Source: Clostridiaceae bacterium (GTDB lineage: Bacteria; Bacillota; Clostridia; Oscillospirales; Acutalibacteraceae). From it: 15,002 nucleotides of DNA. The position numbers and the translations under genes are program-made. The DNA is taken from contig JAEDHZ010000013.1 in assembly GCA_016292705.1 (NCBI GenBank), positions 1 through 15,002 on the forward strand. Direction: 5' to 3'. The notes under the pieces are model-generated. The model saw nothing but the letters and a program-made list of their open reading frames with translations, had not been told where the DNA came from and ran no database searches. Shown here in pieces: positions 6,565 through 13,742 of this stretch. Each line of letters begins with the position of its first letter. Positions within the stretch are counted from its first letter, which is position 1.

Positions 6565-7335
6565 TCACCCTTTGCACTGTCTTTGTCTTGCAACTTCATA
6601 CATTAAAATTCCTGCTGCGACCGAGGCGTTGAGAGAGTTGATCTTACCCTTCATGGGAAGCGAAACAATAAAATCGCTTTTTTCTCTGATGAGTTTTCCG
6701 ACTCCGTTGCCCTCTGAGCCTATAACAAGACCCACAGCTCCGGAAAAATCGGTTTGTGAATATGTTTTTCCGTCCATGTCTGCGCTGTATATCCACACAC
6801 CCCGTTCCTTGAGCTCGTCAATGGTTGCTGCGAGGTTTGTGACACGGACAACGGGCATATACTCAAGTGCACCGGCAGAGGCTTTTGAAACAGCCCAGGT
6901 CAGAGAAACACTGCGCCTTTTCGGGATGATGATTCCGTGTGCGCCGGCACATTCGGCGGTTCTTATGATTGCGCCGAGATTGTGGGGATCTTCAAGTTCA
7001 TCGCAGATAATAATGAACGGAAGTTCATCCCTTTCCTTTGCAAGGGAAAAAATATCCTCAAGCTCTGCATATTCGTGGCTTGCGGCATAGGCGGCAACAC
7101 CCTGGTGGTTTCCGCCGCCGCAAAGGAAGTCGAGCTTCCTTTTGTCAACCTCCTTGATGACTGCACCCTTGTCACGGCAGGTGGCAATTATCCTTCCGAT
7201 TGAGCCGTTCCTTTCGCCCTTTGCAACGAGCAGGGTATCAATTGCCCGTTCGCTTCTGAGTGCTTCCGAAACAGCGTTTCGGCCGATTATGAGTTGGTTT
7301 TCCTGTTGATTGTTTTTATTATCCATTTTCACCAT
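6565..7335 (-). CDS. rlmB: 23S rRNA (guanosine-2'-O-)-methyltransferase RlmB
   Basis: SPOUT (TrmH/SpoU) family 2'-O-methyltransferase, 256 aa, which in E. coli methylates G2251 of 23S rRNA in the peptidyl-transferase region. Residues 16-88 form the small substrate-binding domain (LIIGRNAVSEAL). The knotted catalytic domain has motif 1 DELEDPHNLGAIIRTAE (112-128, with N119 and R125), motif 2 GLVIGSEGNGV (202-212) and motif 3 SLPMKGKINSLNAS (225-238). Length is normal. Two in-frame ATGs, at 7335 and 7326, are possible starts and neither has a strong ribosome site. It is the first gene of the minus-strand cluster. Paralogues in the family methylate tRNA or other rRNA sites, so the exact guanosine is inferred. 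Confidence 0.93.
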   Translation of the reverse strand: MVKMDNKNNQQENQLIIGRNAVSEALRSERAIDTLLVAKGERNGSIGRIIATCRDKGAVIKEVDKRKLDFLCGGGNHQGVAAYAASHEYAELEDIFSLAKERDELPFIIICDELEDPHNLGAIIRTAECAGAHGIIIPKRRSVSLTWAVSKASAGALEYMPVVRVTNLAATIDELKERGVWIYSADMDGKTYSQTDFSGAVGLVIGSEGNGVGKLIREKSDFIVSLPMKGKINSLNASVAAGILMYEVARQRQCKG

Positions 7336-7641
7336 TCGCTAATCAATTCTGAAAAAATTTAATGCCGTTTTTGTCTGCGCCAAAATCAGGGCGCAACACG
7401 ACTGATTATATATTATAATCTAAATTATTATATCATATATGTTCAAGAATGAAAGAGCGAATTGAGAAATTATCTTGTTAATTTTAATGATTTTTTGTTC
7501 CTTACGACTGAAAAACGGGAAAGCTCTTGATTATCGTCTGATTTATTGGCATAATTATACTGTAAGAAGCCGCCAAAGGCAGCTTTCACACCGGCGGACA
7601 AATCCTGCCGATGATTTTTAAGATACGGAGTAACAGATATC
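7336..7641. other. Divergent intergenic region between rlmB and the GlmU-type gene
   Basis: No gene was found in these 306 bases. Near rlmB there is a hairpin, TGCGCC (7376-7381) with GGCGCA (7390-7395). Next comes a very AT-rich patch (about 7405-7440) with several overlapping TATAAT-like sequences read on the minus strand, a likely promoter zone for rlmB without a clear -35. Toward the GlmU-type gene lies a TATACT (7556-7561), and then GC-rich arms that can pair in two exclusive ways (7570-7610). Confidence 0.5.
7570..7620 (+). promoter_or_regulatory. Leader with two mutually exclusive hairpins
   Basis: CCGCC (7570-7574) can pair with GGCGG (7593-7597). The same GGCGG, as CGGCGG (7592-7597), can instead pair with CCTGCCG (7604-7610), one base bulged. 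The second stem is followed after three bases by TTTTT. This is the shape of an attenuator, but the stems are short and no known riboswitch was recognised. Confidence 0.25.
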
Positions 7642-8352
7642 ATGAACAAAGAAGCAATTGATGAAATACTTTCCCTTCCAAAGCAAGAGCGTGCCGGAAT
7701 CATTGAAAAGCACAGGGAAAACGGAGTTCTCATTCCGATGGAGGACAATGTTTTCATCGGAAAAGATGTTTCAATCGAACCCGGTGCGGTCATTCTTGAG
7801 GGTTGTCACCTTCTCGGAAAAACGGAGATAAAAAAGGACTGCGTAATAGGTCCCGGAACAGTGCTTTTCAACACAAGCGTTGATGAGGGCACCTCTCTCA
7901 ACTATGTTCAGTCGTTTGAAAGCAGTGTTGGCAAGAATTGCAATATCGGACCGTTTGTTCACATCCGACCGGGCAGCCATGTTAAAGACAGCGTTCACCT
8001 CGGAAACTTTGTTGAGGTCAAAAACTCAACAATCGGCGAAAGCACAAGCGTTTCACATCTGACATATGTCGGCGACAGCGATGTCGGAAAGCATGTCAAC
8101 TTCGGTTGCGGCTGCGTCACGGTCAATTTCACAGGCAAGGAAAAATTCCGCACAACCGTCGGTGACCATGCGTTCATCGGCTGCAACACAAACCTTGTTG
8201 CGCCCGTAAAGGTCGGAGATTACGGCTACACCGCTGCCGGTTCAACAATCACAAAGGATGTTCCCGCAAACGCCCTTGCAATTGCACGGGCAAGGCAGGA
8301 GAACAAGGAAGACTGGGTGCTCAGAAAAAAGCCTTACAGAGGCATGGAATAA
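7642..8352 (+). CDS. Stand-alone GlmU-type left-handed beta-helix acetyltransferase
   Basis: A 236-aa hexapeptide-repeat protein matching the C-terminal acetyltransferase half of GlmU, which converts glucosamine-1-phosphate and acetyl-CoA to GlcNAc-1-phosphate for peptidoglycan. Residues 16-31 (ERAGIIEKHRENGVLI) match the linker that follows the uridylyltransferase domain in GlmU. Isoleucine/valine-rich hexapeptide turns run from about 37 to 205. Active-site equivalents are R109 (HIRPG), K127 (FVEVKN), H139 and Y142 (SHLTYVGD), N162 and the KFRTTVGD phosphate region. The usual CNYDG is VNFTG here. The nucleotidyltransferase half is absent: the ORF begins at the ATG at 7642, 14 bases after GGAG, and nothing upstream encodes it. 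A separate uridylyltransferase must exist elsewhere if this is the cell's route. pth starts 15 bases after its stop, so the two are probably co-transcribed. A related sugar O-acetyltransferase role is possible. Confidence 0.85.
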   Translation: MNKEAIDEILSLPKQERAGIIEKHRENGVLIPMEDNVFIGKDVSIEPGAVILEGCHLLGKTEIKKDCVIGPGTVLFNTSVDEGTSLNYVQSFESSVGKNCNIGPFVHIRPGSHVKDSVHLGNFVEVKNSTIGESTSVSHLTYVGDSDVGKHVNFGCGCVTVNFTGKEKFRTTVGDHAFIGCNTNLVAPVKVGDYGYTAAGSTITKDVPANALAIARARQENKEDWVLRKKPYRGME

Positions 8353-8367
8353 GGGAAGTAAAGAACA

Positions 8368-8973
8368 ATGTTTATCAAAAAGGACAAGTTTTCAAAAGCT
8401 CCGGTGTTTGATTATATGATAGTCGGGCTCGGCAATCCGGGAAAAAAGTATGAATTTACAAAGCACAATGCCGGCTTTTTGTGCATTGATTTGCTTGCGC
8501 AGAATCTCGGAACAAAAATTGACCGTCTCAAATTCAAATCTCTTATGGGCGATGTGAGAATCAATTCAAAACGCTGCCTTTTGCTGAAGCCGCAGACATT
8601 CATGAACCTCAGCGGCGAAGCGGTCAGGGACGCCGCCCAATTCTATAACATTCCGCCGGAAAAAATCATCGTAATATTTGACGATATCAGTCTTGAACCG
8701 GGAAAGCTGCGTATTCGGCGCAAAGGTTCGGACGGCGGACACAACGGAATCAAGAGCATTATTTATCAACTCCAGAGCGACGCTTTTCCGCGAATCAAGC
8801 TTGGCATCGGCGCAAAGCCGCATCCGGAGTTTGACCTTGCGGATTGGGTGCTGGAGCCGTTTTCAAAGGAAGCGCTCAAGAAACTGCGTTCTGCCGCAGA
8901 CAATGCCTGCTCAGCCGTTGAACTGATGGTTGAGGGAAAAATTGACGAAGCTATGAGCAAATATAATTCATAA
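8368..8973 (+). CDS. pth: Peptidyl-tRNA hydrolase
   Basis: Cytoplasmic esterase that frees tRNA from peptidyl-tRNAs dropped during translation. It is 201 aa, with a 15-residue N-terminal addition before the usual start motif (MIVGLGNPGKKYEFTKHNAGF, split here as residues 17-25 and 26-37). Active-site residues are N23, the catalytic H33, N80 in QTFMNLSG, the aspartate pair D105-D106 in IFDDISLEPGKLR, and N126 in GGHNGIKS. GGAAG lies 9 bases before the ATG at 8368. An internal in-frame ATG at 8416 would give the standard short form, but it lacks a comparable ribosome site. It follows the GlmU-type gene at 15 bases and ends four bases before a strong terminator. The pairing of glmU-like and pth genes is common in Firmicutes. 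Confidence 0.95.
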   Translation: MFIKKDKFSKAPVFDYMIVGLGNPGKKYEFTKHNAGFLCIDLLAQNLGTKIDRLKFKSLMGDVRINSKRCLLLKPQTFMNLSGEAVRDAAQFYNIPPEKIIVIFDDISLEPGKLRIRRKGSDGGHNGIKSIIYQLQSDAFPRIKLGIGAKPHPEFDLADWVLEPFSKEALKKLRSAADNACSAVELMVEGKIDEAMSKYNS

Positions 8974-8976
8974 CGG

Positions 8977-9015
8977 ATCGGGAGACTGCTGACTGCTGCG
9001 GTCTCCCGATTTTTT
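8977..9015 (+). terminator. Rho-independent terminator after pth
   Basis: ATCGGGAGAC (8977-8986) pairs perfectly with GTCTCCCGAT (9001-9010) across a 14-base loop and runs straight into a T tract to 9015. It closes the GlmU-type/pth transcription unit. Confidence 0.92.
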
Positions 9016-9297
9016 GAAATGTTACGAAAATACTTCATCTTTTTTAACTAATTTTTATGATTGCATTGTATTCTATCTACAGATCTTGTTACTGTGCACA
9101 GATATTCAGACACAAATAGTACAAAAGATGTTCATAATTTTTTCAAAAATATATTGACACATTCAAAAGAGTGTAGTACAATAAAGATGTCCAAAAGATG
9201 AAAAATGTTAAAAATATGTGAATATTTCATCAAAGATGTTAATCAATTTAACTTTGTTCATTATTTACTAAAAATTCCAATATTAGGAGGAACCATT
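9016..9297. other. AT-rich intergenic region and leader of the small exported protein gene
   Basis: No gene was found. It contains a promoter at 9154-9182 and a leader of roughly 110 bases before the ribosome site at 9286-9290. The motif AAAGATGT(T/C) recurs at about 9123-9131, 9183-9191 and 9233-9241. An ATG at 9205 is in frame with the gene at 9298 but has no good ribosome site. Confidence 0.5.
9154..9182 (+). promoter_or_regulatory. Near-consensus sigma-A promoter
   Basis: TTGACA (9154-9159), a 17-base spacer, then TACAAT (9177-9182). The -35 is perfect and the -10 has one mismatch. Transcription would begin near 9189 and run into the small exported protein gene at 9298. Confidence 0.85.
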
Positions 9298-9519
9298 ATG
9301 ATGCTCATTACAAAAATCAACAGAGAACCCGCAAATGACAAGCGTGACAACAAAAAGAAGCTTGTTAACAAAATTGCAGCCGTTGCTGTCGCCATTCTCC
9401 TTCTGACCGCTTTGGTCGCAGGCAGCGTTGCTGAAAAGAAAACAGCACAGGCTCCGGAAGAAACAATCGTTGCAGAAATGAACGGACAGCAGGTATTGTC
9501 GCTGCAGATAAATCCGTGA
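9298..9519 (+). CDS. Small secreted or membrane-anchored protein, possibly frameshifted (unrecognised)
   Basis: A 73-aa protein: basic hydrophilic N-terminus with K/R/N/D residues (1-25), one hydrophobic segment IAAVAVAILLLTALVAGSVA (26-45), then a short polar tail to residue 73. The start at 9298 is chosen because AGGAGG ends 7 bases upstream; a near-consensus promoter lies at 9154-9182. The hydrophobic stretch ending AGSVA could be a signal peptide or a membrane anchor with the tail outside. The expression signals are far stronger than such a short tail would suggest. In another frame, from about 9492, the sequence continues coding-like (GIVAADKSVIVKKSDDK...) until a TAA at 9594-9596, so a one-base loss near 9489-9494 may have cut short a protein of about 105 residues. 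No family is recognised. Confidence 0.55.
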   Translation: MMLITKINREPANDKRDNKKKLVNKIAAVAVAILLLTALVAGSVAEKKTAQAPEETIVAEMNGQQVLSLQINP

Positions 9520-9557
9520 TTGTTAAAAAGTCCGATGATAAAGTCCAAAGCTGTATA

Positions 9558-9622
9558 AGCCGGAAGTCCTTCACCGATTCATCGTTTTTGATGTAAGTCG
9601 GAAAGAGACTCCGGCTGTTTGT
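9558..9622 (+). terminator. Long hairpin, probable terminator of the small exported protein gene
   Basis: AGCCGGAAGTC (9558-9568) pairs with GACTCCGGCT (9607-9616) with one bulged A. Inside, ACCGATTCATC can pair imperfectly with GATGTAAGTCGG. The outer stem is followed by GTTTGTTTT, a moderate T tract. The size is larger than most terminators, so a structured RNA is an alternative. Confidence 0.5.
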
Positions 9623-9716
9623 TTTCACAATACTGCTTGCAGAATGAGGAATCGATTACAAATGAAGCTCTGGTTAAATCCGATGTACAGATCACGCAGA
9701 CAGATTTTTGGAAAGC

Positions 9717-9753
9717 CGCAAAGTAATCCTATCGGATTTCAATCAGCTTTGCG
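9717..9753. repeat. Nested inverted repeat
   Basis: CGCAAAG (9717-9723) and CTTTGCG (9747-9753) enclose a second perfect pair, AATCC (9725-9729) and GGATT (9734-9738). No T tract follows on either strand, so it is not a standard terminator. Confidence 0.4.
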
Positions 9754-9840
9754 AAATACAGCAGTAAAGATACAAGTAATATGTGTATCAGAGTATATAC
9801 TGTGATTCATTCAGCGGTTTCCTGATTCATAAACCGATAT

Positions 9841-9877
9841 ACACAAAATCAACGGCTGTCCTTTCGGGCAGCCGTTG
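9841..9877 (-). terminator. Terminator of the PFOR gene
   Basis: Read on the minus strand, CAACGGCTG (9877-9869) pairs with CAGCCGTTG (9858-9850), and the stem extends by three more pairs to a four-base loop, then ATTTTGTGT. It begins 20 bases after the PFOR stop codon. The T tract is short. Confidence 0.8.
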
Positions 9878-9896
9878 TAATATTAATACTCTTGAA

Positions 9897-12800
9897 TTAC
9901 TCAGCATCAGGAGCATAGAGAGCTTCAAGTCTCTTGAGGTGGTTGTATCTTTCAACCGACTTCTGCTCTGCCTCTGCAAAGAGTTCCTTTGCTCTTTCGG
10001 GGAAGGAGCGGGTAAGAGCTGAATAACGAGCCTCGTTGAGGAGGAACTTCTGATAGTCCTCTCTTACGCCGGGCTTGCTGTCGATTGTGAACGGGTTCTT
10101 GCCCTCTGCCTTGAGTGCCGGGTTGTAGCGGAACATATTCCAGTAACCGCATTCAACAGCCTTCTTCATCTCGTTCTGGCAGTTAACCATGCCGCCCTTG
10201 ATGGAGTGCATTTCGCACGGAGCGTATGCAATAACGATTGACGGGCCGTGATATGCTTCAGCCTCGGTGAGAGCCTTGATGGTCTGGTTCATGTTCGCAC
10301 CCATAGCGATCTGTGCAACATAGACATAACCGTAGCTCATTGCGATTTCGGCAAGGCTCTTCTTTGCAATGCTCTTACCGGCAGCTGCAAACTGTGCAAC
10401 CTGACCGATCTGAGATGCCTTTGAAGCCTGTCCGCCGGTGTTGGAGTAAACCTCGGTATCGAATACCATGATGTTGACATCTTCGCCGGAAGCGAGAACA
10501 TGGTCAACACCGCCGAAGCCGATGTCGTATGCCCAACCGTCGCCGCCGAAGATCCAGACGGACTTCTTGGAAAGATATTCTTTCTCCTTGAGGATTGAAG
10601 CGCAGTTTTCGCAGCCGTCTGCAACCTTTTCAAGCTCTGCAACAAGTGCGTCCGAAGCTGCGGTGTTCTTTTCACCGTCGTTTACGGTGTCAAGATATGC
10701 CTTTGCTGCAGCCTTGAGTGATTCGGGAGCCTTCTCTGCGGAAAGGATGTTTTCAACCTTAGCGATGAGAGCGTTGCGGATTGCATTCTGGCCAAGGAAC
10801 ATTCCGAAGCCGTGCTCTGCGTTGTCCTCAAACAGGGAGTTAGCCCATGCCGGACCGTGACCCTTGCTGTTGACGGTGTAGGGTGAGGTTGCTGCCGGGC
10901 CGCCCCAGATTGAGGAACAACCGGTAGCATTGGAGATATACATTCTGTCGCCGAAGAGCTGTGTGATAAGACGGGCATAAGCGGTCTCTGCACAGCCTGC
11001 GCATGAGCCTGAGAACTCAAGCAGCGGAGTCTTATACTGGCTGCCAATAAGGGTGTTGTCTGCAACATCTTCCTTGACGGTAACATTCTTGACCATGTAG
11101 TCAAATACCGGCTGCATGTTATCCTGGCTTTCACGGGAAACCATCTTGAGTGAGCCTGTCTTGCAGACGCCTACGCAGACGCCGCAACCCATGCAGTCAA
11201 GCGGAGAAACAGCGAGTGTATATTTGTAAACACCCTTGCCCTTGCCGGCTTTCTTGTCAACGATGATTGCGTTTTCGGGAGCGTTTGCAGCTTCCTCTTC
11301 AGTGAGGCAGTACGGTCTGATTGTTGCGTGCGGGCAAACATAGGAGCACTGGTTGCACTGTGCGCAGGTTGTGCCGTCCCATGCCGGAACCATAACGGCA
11401 ACACCGCGCTTTTCATAAGCGGATGCGCCCTGTTCAAATGTTCCGTCAGCGTGAGCTTCAAAAGCGGAAACGGGAAGTGCGTCGCCGTCCATGTGGCCAA
11501 CGGGCTTCATGATCTCGTCAACCATCTTGACAAGCTTTTCAGCGCCCTCGCTCTTTGCTTCGCAAGCGCAATCCTCAGCGTTTGCCCAATCAGCGGGAAC
11601 ATCAATCTTGACATAGGCGGTTGCACCGGCGTCGATTGCCTTTTCGTTCATTTCAACGATTTCTTTACCCTTCTTCATGAACTTCTGGGCTTTTTCCTTC
11701 ATATAGCCGATTGCTTCCTCTTCCGGAAGAACCTTGGAAAGGGAGAAGAAAGCGGACTGAAGAACGGTGTTTGTACGCTTGCCGAGACCGATCTTTGCAG
11801 CAAGGTCGATAGCGTTAACGGTATAAAGCTGAATGTTGTTCTTTGCGATATATCTCTTTGCTTCGGCATTGAGCTTTTCAGCAAGTTCCTTTTCGTCCCA
11901 CTGGCAGTTGATGAGGAAAACACCGCCGGGCTTAACATCGTTGACCATCTTGTAACCCTTTTCAACATATGACGGGTTGTGGCAGGCAACGAAGTCAGCC
12001 TTATTGATATAATACGGGGACTTGATGGGCTTGTCGCCGAAACGAAGGTGGGAGATTGTGATACCGCCCGTCTTCTTTGAGTCATACTGGAAGTATGCCT
12101 GAACGAACTTGTCGGTGTGGTCACCGATGATCTTGATGGAGTCCTTGTTTGCGCCAACGGTTCCGTCGCCGCCGAGACCCCAGAACTTGCATTCGATCGT
12201 GCCTTCGGCAGCAGTGTTCGGAGCAGCCTTTTCTTCAAGTGAAAGATAGGTTACATCGTCGTTGATACCGATGGTGAAGTGGCGCTTCATCTCGCTCTTT
12301 GCAAGCTCGTCATAAACAGCGAATACGCTTGCCGGAGGAGTATCCTTTGAACCGAGACCGTATCTGCCGCCGATAACTTCGATGCCGGTTCTGCCGACTT
12401 CGTTGAGAGCAGCGATAACATCAAGATAGAGCGGTTCGCCGAGTGCGCCCGGCTCCTTGGTTCTGTCAAGAACAGCAATCTTCTTTGCGGTTTCGGGGAT
12501 AGCAGCTGCAAGGTGCTTTGCGGAGAACGGTCTGTAAAGACGAACCTTGACAAGACCGACCTTTTCGCCCTTTGCGGTGAGATAGTCGATAACTTCTTCG
12601 GCAACATCGCAGATTGAGCCCATTGCAACAATGACTCTTTCAGCGTCGGGAGCGCCGTAGTAGTTGAAGAGGTGATAGTTTGTTCCGAGCTTTGCGTTGA
12701 CTTTGTCCATGTATTCCTCAACGATCTCGGGCATTGCATCATAGTACTTGTTGCAGGCTTCTCTGTGCTGGAAGAAGATGTCGCCGTTTTCGTGGGAACC

Positions 12801-13448
12801 GCGCATTACGGGGCGCTCGGGATTGAGAGCACGCTTGCGGAATGCTTCAACAGCATCCATGTCGCACATTTCTCTGAGGTCTTCATAGTCCCAGATCTTG
12901 ATCTTCTGAATTTCATGAGAAGTGCGGAAACCGTCAAAGAAGTTGATGAACGGAACTCTGCCCTTGATTGATGCAAGGTGGGCAACAGCGCCGAGATCCA
13001 TTACTTCCTGCGGATTGGTTTCAGCAAGCATTGCGAAACCGGTCTGGCGGCAGGCATAAACGTCTGAATGGTCACCGAAGATGTTAAGAGCGTGGGAAGC
13101 AACGCAACGAGCCGAAACATGGAAAACAGAGGGAAGAAGCTCACCTGCAATTTTATACATATTCGGGATCATGAGAAGAAGACCCTGCGATGCGGTGTAG
13201 GTTGTTGTGAGAGCACCTGCTGCGAGAGAACCGTGAACGGTACCTGCTGCGCCGGCCTCAGACTGCATTTCGGCAACCTTTACGGTTGTTCCGAAGATGT
13301 TTTTCATACCCTGTGCCGACCACTGGTCAACATAGTCTGCCATGGGGCTTGACGGAGTGATGGGATAAATACCCGCAACTTCGGTGAAAGCGTAGGAAAC
13401 ATATGCGGCAGCATTGTTTCCGTCCATGGTCTTTGATTTTCTTGCCAT
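9897..13448 (-). CDS. nifJ: Pyruvate:ferredoxin (flavodoxin) oxidoreductase
   Basis: Single-chain PFOR of 1183 aa, the full size for the family. It oxidises pyruvate with CoA to acetyl-CoA and CO2 and reduces ferredoxin or flavodoxin, the main pyruvate branch point of anaerobic fermentation. Domain I has YPITPSSPMADYVDQW (28-43) and the substrate-site E63 region. The CoA-binding middle domain includes KFWGLGGDGTVGANK (421-435). The ferredoxin-like domain carries two 4Fe-4S sets: C695, C698, C701, C705 and C752, C755, C758, C762. The proximal cluster is C816, C819, C844 and C1078. The TPP site shows GGDGWAYDIGFGG (968-980) and FDTEVYSNTGGQ (996-1007). AAGGAGG lies 8 bases before the ATG at 13448. 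It is monocistronic, with a terminator downstream and a divergent acyltransferase gene upstream. The cytoplasmic enzyme is oxygen-sensitive, which marks the organism as an anaerobe. Confidence 0.98.
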   Translation of the reverse strand: MARKSKTMDGNNAAAYVSYAFTEVAGIYPITPSSPMADYVDQWSAQGMKNIFGTTVKVAEMQSEAGAAGTVHGSLAAGALTTTYTASQGLLLMIPNMYKIAGELLPSVFHVSARCVASHALNIFGDHSDVYACRQTGFAMLAETNPQEVMDLGAVAHLASIKGRVPFINFFDGFRTSHEIQKIKIWDYEDLREMCDMDAVEAFRKRALNPERPVMRGSHENGDIFFQHREACNKYYDAMPEIVEEYMDKVNAKLGTNYHLFNYYGAPDAERVIVAMGSICDVAEEVIDYLTAKGEKVGLVKVRLYRPFSAKHLAAAIPETAKKIAVLDRTKEPGALGEPLYLDVIAALNEVGRTGIEVIGGRYGLGSKDTPPASVFAVYDELAKSEMKRHFTIGINDDVTYLSLEEKAAPNTAAEGTIECKFWGLGGDGTVGANKDSIKIIGDHTDKFVQAYFQYDSKKTGGITISHLRFGDKPIKSPYYINKADFVACHNPSYVEKGYKMVNDVKPGGVFLINCQWDEKELAEKLNAEAKRYIAKNNIQLYTVNAIDLAAKIGLGKRTNTVLQSAFFSLSKVLPEEEAIGYMKEKAQKFMKKGKEIVEMNEKAIDAGATAYVKIDVPADWANAEDCACEAKSEGAEKLVKMVDEIMKPVGHMDGDALPVSAFEAHADGTFEQGASAYEKRGVAVMVPAWDGTTCAQCNQCSYVCPHATIRPYCLTEEEAANAPENAIIVDKKAGKGKGVYKYTLAVSPLDCMGCGVCVGVCKTGSLKMVSRESQDNMQPVFDYMVKNVTVKEDVADNTLIGSQYKTPLLEFSGSCAGCAETAYARLITQLFGDRMYISNATGCSSIWGGPAATSPYTVNSKGHGPAWANSLFEDNAEHGFGMFLGQNAIRNALIAKVENILSAEKAPESLKAAAKAYLDTVNDGEKNTAASDALVAELEKVADGCENCASILKEKEYLSKKSVWIFGGDGWAYDIGFGGVDHVLASGEDVNIMVFDTEVYSNTGGQASKASQIGQVAQFAAAGKSIAKKSLAEIAMSYGYVYVAQIAMGANMNQTIKALTEAEAYHGPSIVIAYAPCEMHSIKGGMVNCQNEMKKAVECGYWNMFRYNPALKAEGKNPFTIDSKPGVREDYQKFLLNEARYSALTRSFPERAKELFAEAEQKSVERYNHLKRLEALYAPDAE

Positions 13449-13487
13449 TGGCTTTGTCCTCCTTAAATTGGAATTCCTTTTCCGAAC

Positions 13488-13502
13488 AGCCGGAATACGG
13501 CT
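13488..13502. promoter_or_regulatory. Palindrome AGCCG-GAATA-CGGCT in the PFOR leader
   Basis: Five-base perfect arms, 40 bases upstream of the PFOR start and downstream of its candidate promoter. It could be an operator or a leader hairpin. Confidence 0.35.
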
Positions 13503-13529
13503 ATTGTTTGATATAAATCAACACAGAAC

Positions 13530-13558
13530 ATTCTATCACCAAAACTGATATAAGTAAA
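13530..13558 (-). promoter_or_regulatory. Candidate PFOR promoter
   Basis: On the minus strand TTTACT (13558-13553), a 17-base spacer, and TAGAAT (13535-13530). Both hexamers depart from consensus, so this is a moderate call. It gives a leader of about 75 bases. Confidence 0.4.
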
Positions 13559-13580
13559 TATGCAAAGAGTTGAAATATAA

Positions 13581-13601
13581 AAGATTTTGCAAAAAAATCT
13601 T
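13581..13601. promoter_or_regulatory. Perfect inverted repeat AAGATTTT-n5-AAAATCTT
   Basis: Eight-base arms (13581-13588 and 13594-13601) around GCAAA. It lies just upstream of the candidate PFOR -35 box, where a regulator of this divergent pair could bind. No match to a known operator is claimed. Confidence 0.4.
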
Positions 13602-13713
13602 GGTAAAATCATTGAACAGGCATAATGATGCCATATTATTTCCGACAAAAACGGAGTGTTTTGACAATTTATAGACAGAGTATGCAATAAATATTTATTA
13701 TCGTTTTATTGCC

Positions 13714-13742
13714 TTGACAATTTTCGACAGGTGTTGTAAAAT
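13714..13742 (+). promoter_or_regulatory. Sigma-A promoter of the acyltransferase gene
   Basis: TTGACA (13714-13719), a 17-base spacer, TAAAAT (13737-13742). The -35 is perfect and the -10 has one mismatch. Transcription would start near 13749, a short leader before the TTG start at 13774. Confidence 0.85.

Larger units (their letters stand above)
9520..9896. other. Gene-poor stretch with hairpins and possible coding remnants
   Basis: No intact gene was recognised. It contains a long hairpin at 9558-9616, a nested inverted repeat at 9717-9753 and the PFOR terminator at 9850-9877. A short open stretch ending at TAA 9724-9726 reads NEESITNEALVKSDVQITQT and then DFWKAAK. This looks like the end of a real protein, but it has no start, so it may be a decayed 3' part of the gene before it. 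Confidence 0.4.

Noticed and set aside
6479..7090. 203-aa plus-strand open frame opposite rlmB
   Set aside because: Antisense shadow of rlmB and its upstream neighbour, without a ribosome site or recognisable motif.
7527..7561. TTGATT ... TATACT as a promoter for the GlmU-type gene
   Set aside because: The spacer is 23 bases, too long for a normal sigma-A promoter; only the -10-like box is noted.
9205..9297. Upstream start for the small exported protein
   Set aside because: ATG 9205 is only about 16 bases from the expected transcription start and lacks a good ribosome site, whereas 9298 has AGGAGG at ideal spacing.
9662..9811. 48-aa open frame starting at ATG 9662
   Set aside because: Crosses a nested inverted repeat, has a poorly spaced ribosome-like sequence, and another frame in the same stretch looks more coding-like.
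11328..11972. 214-aa plus-strand open frame opposite PFOR
   Set aside because: It is the antisense of a complete, strongly conserved PFOR gene; its residue pattern follows the PFOR codons and it has no ribosome site.
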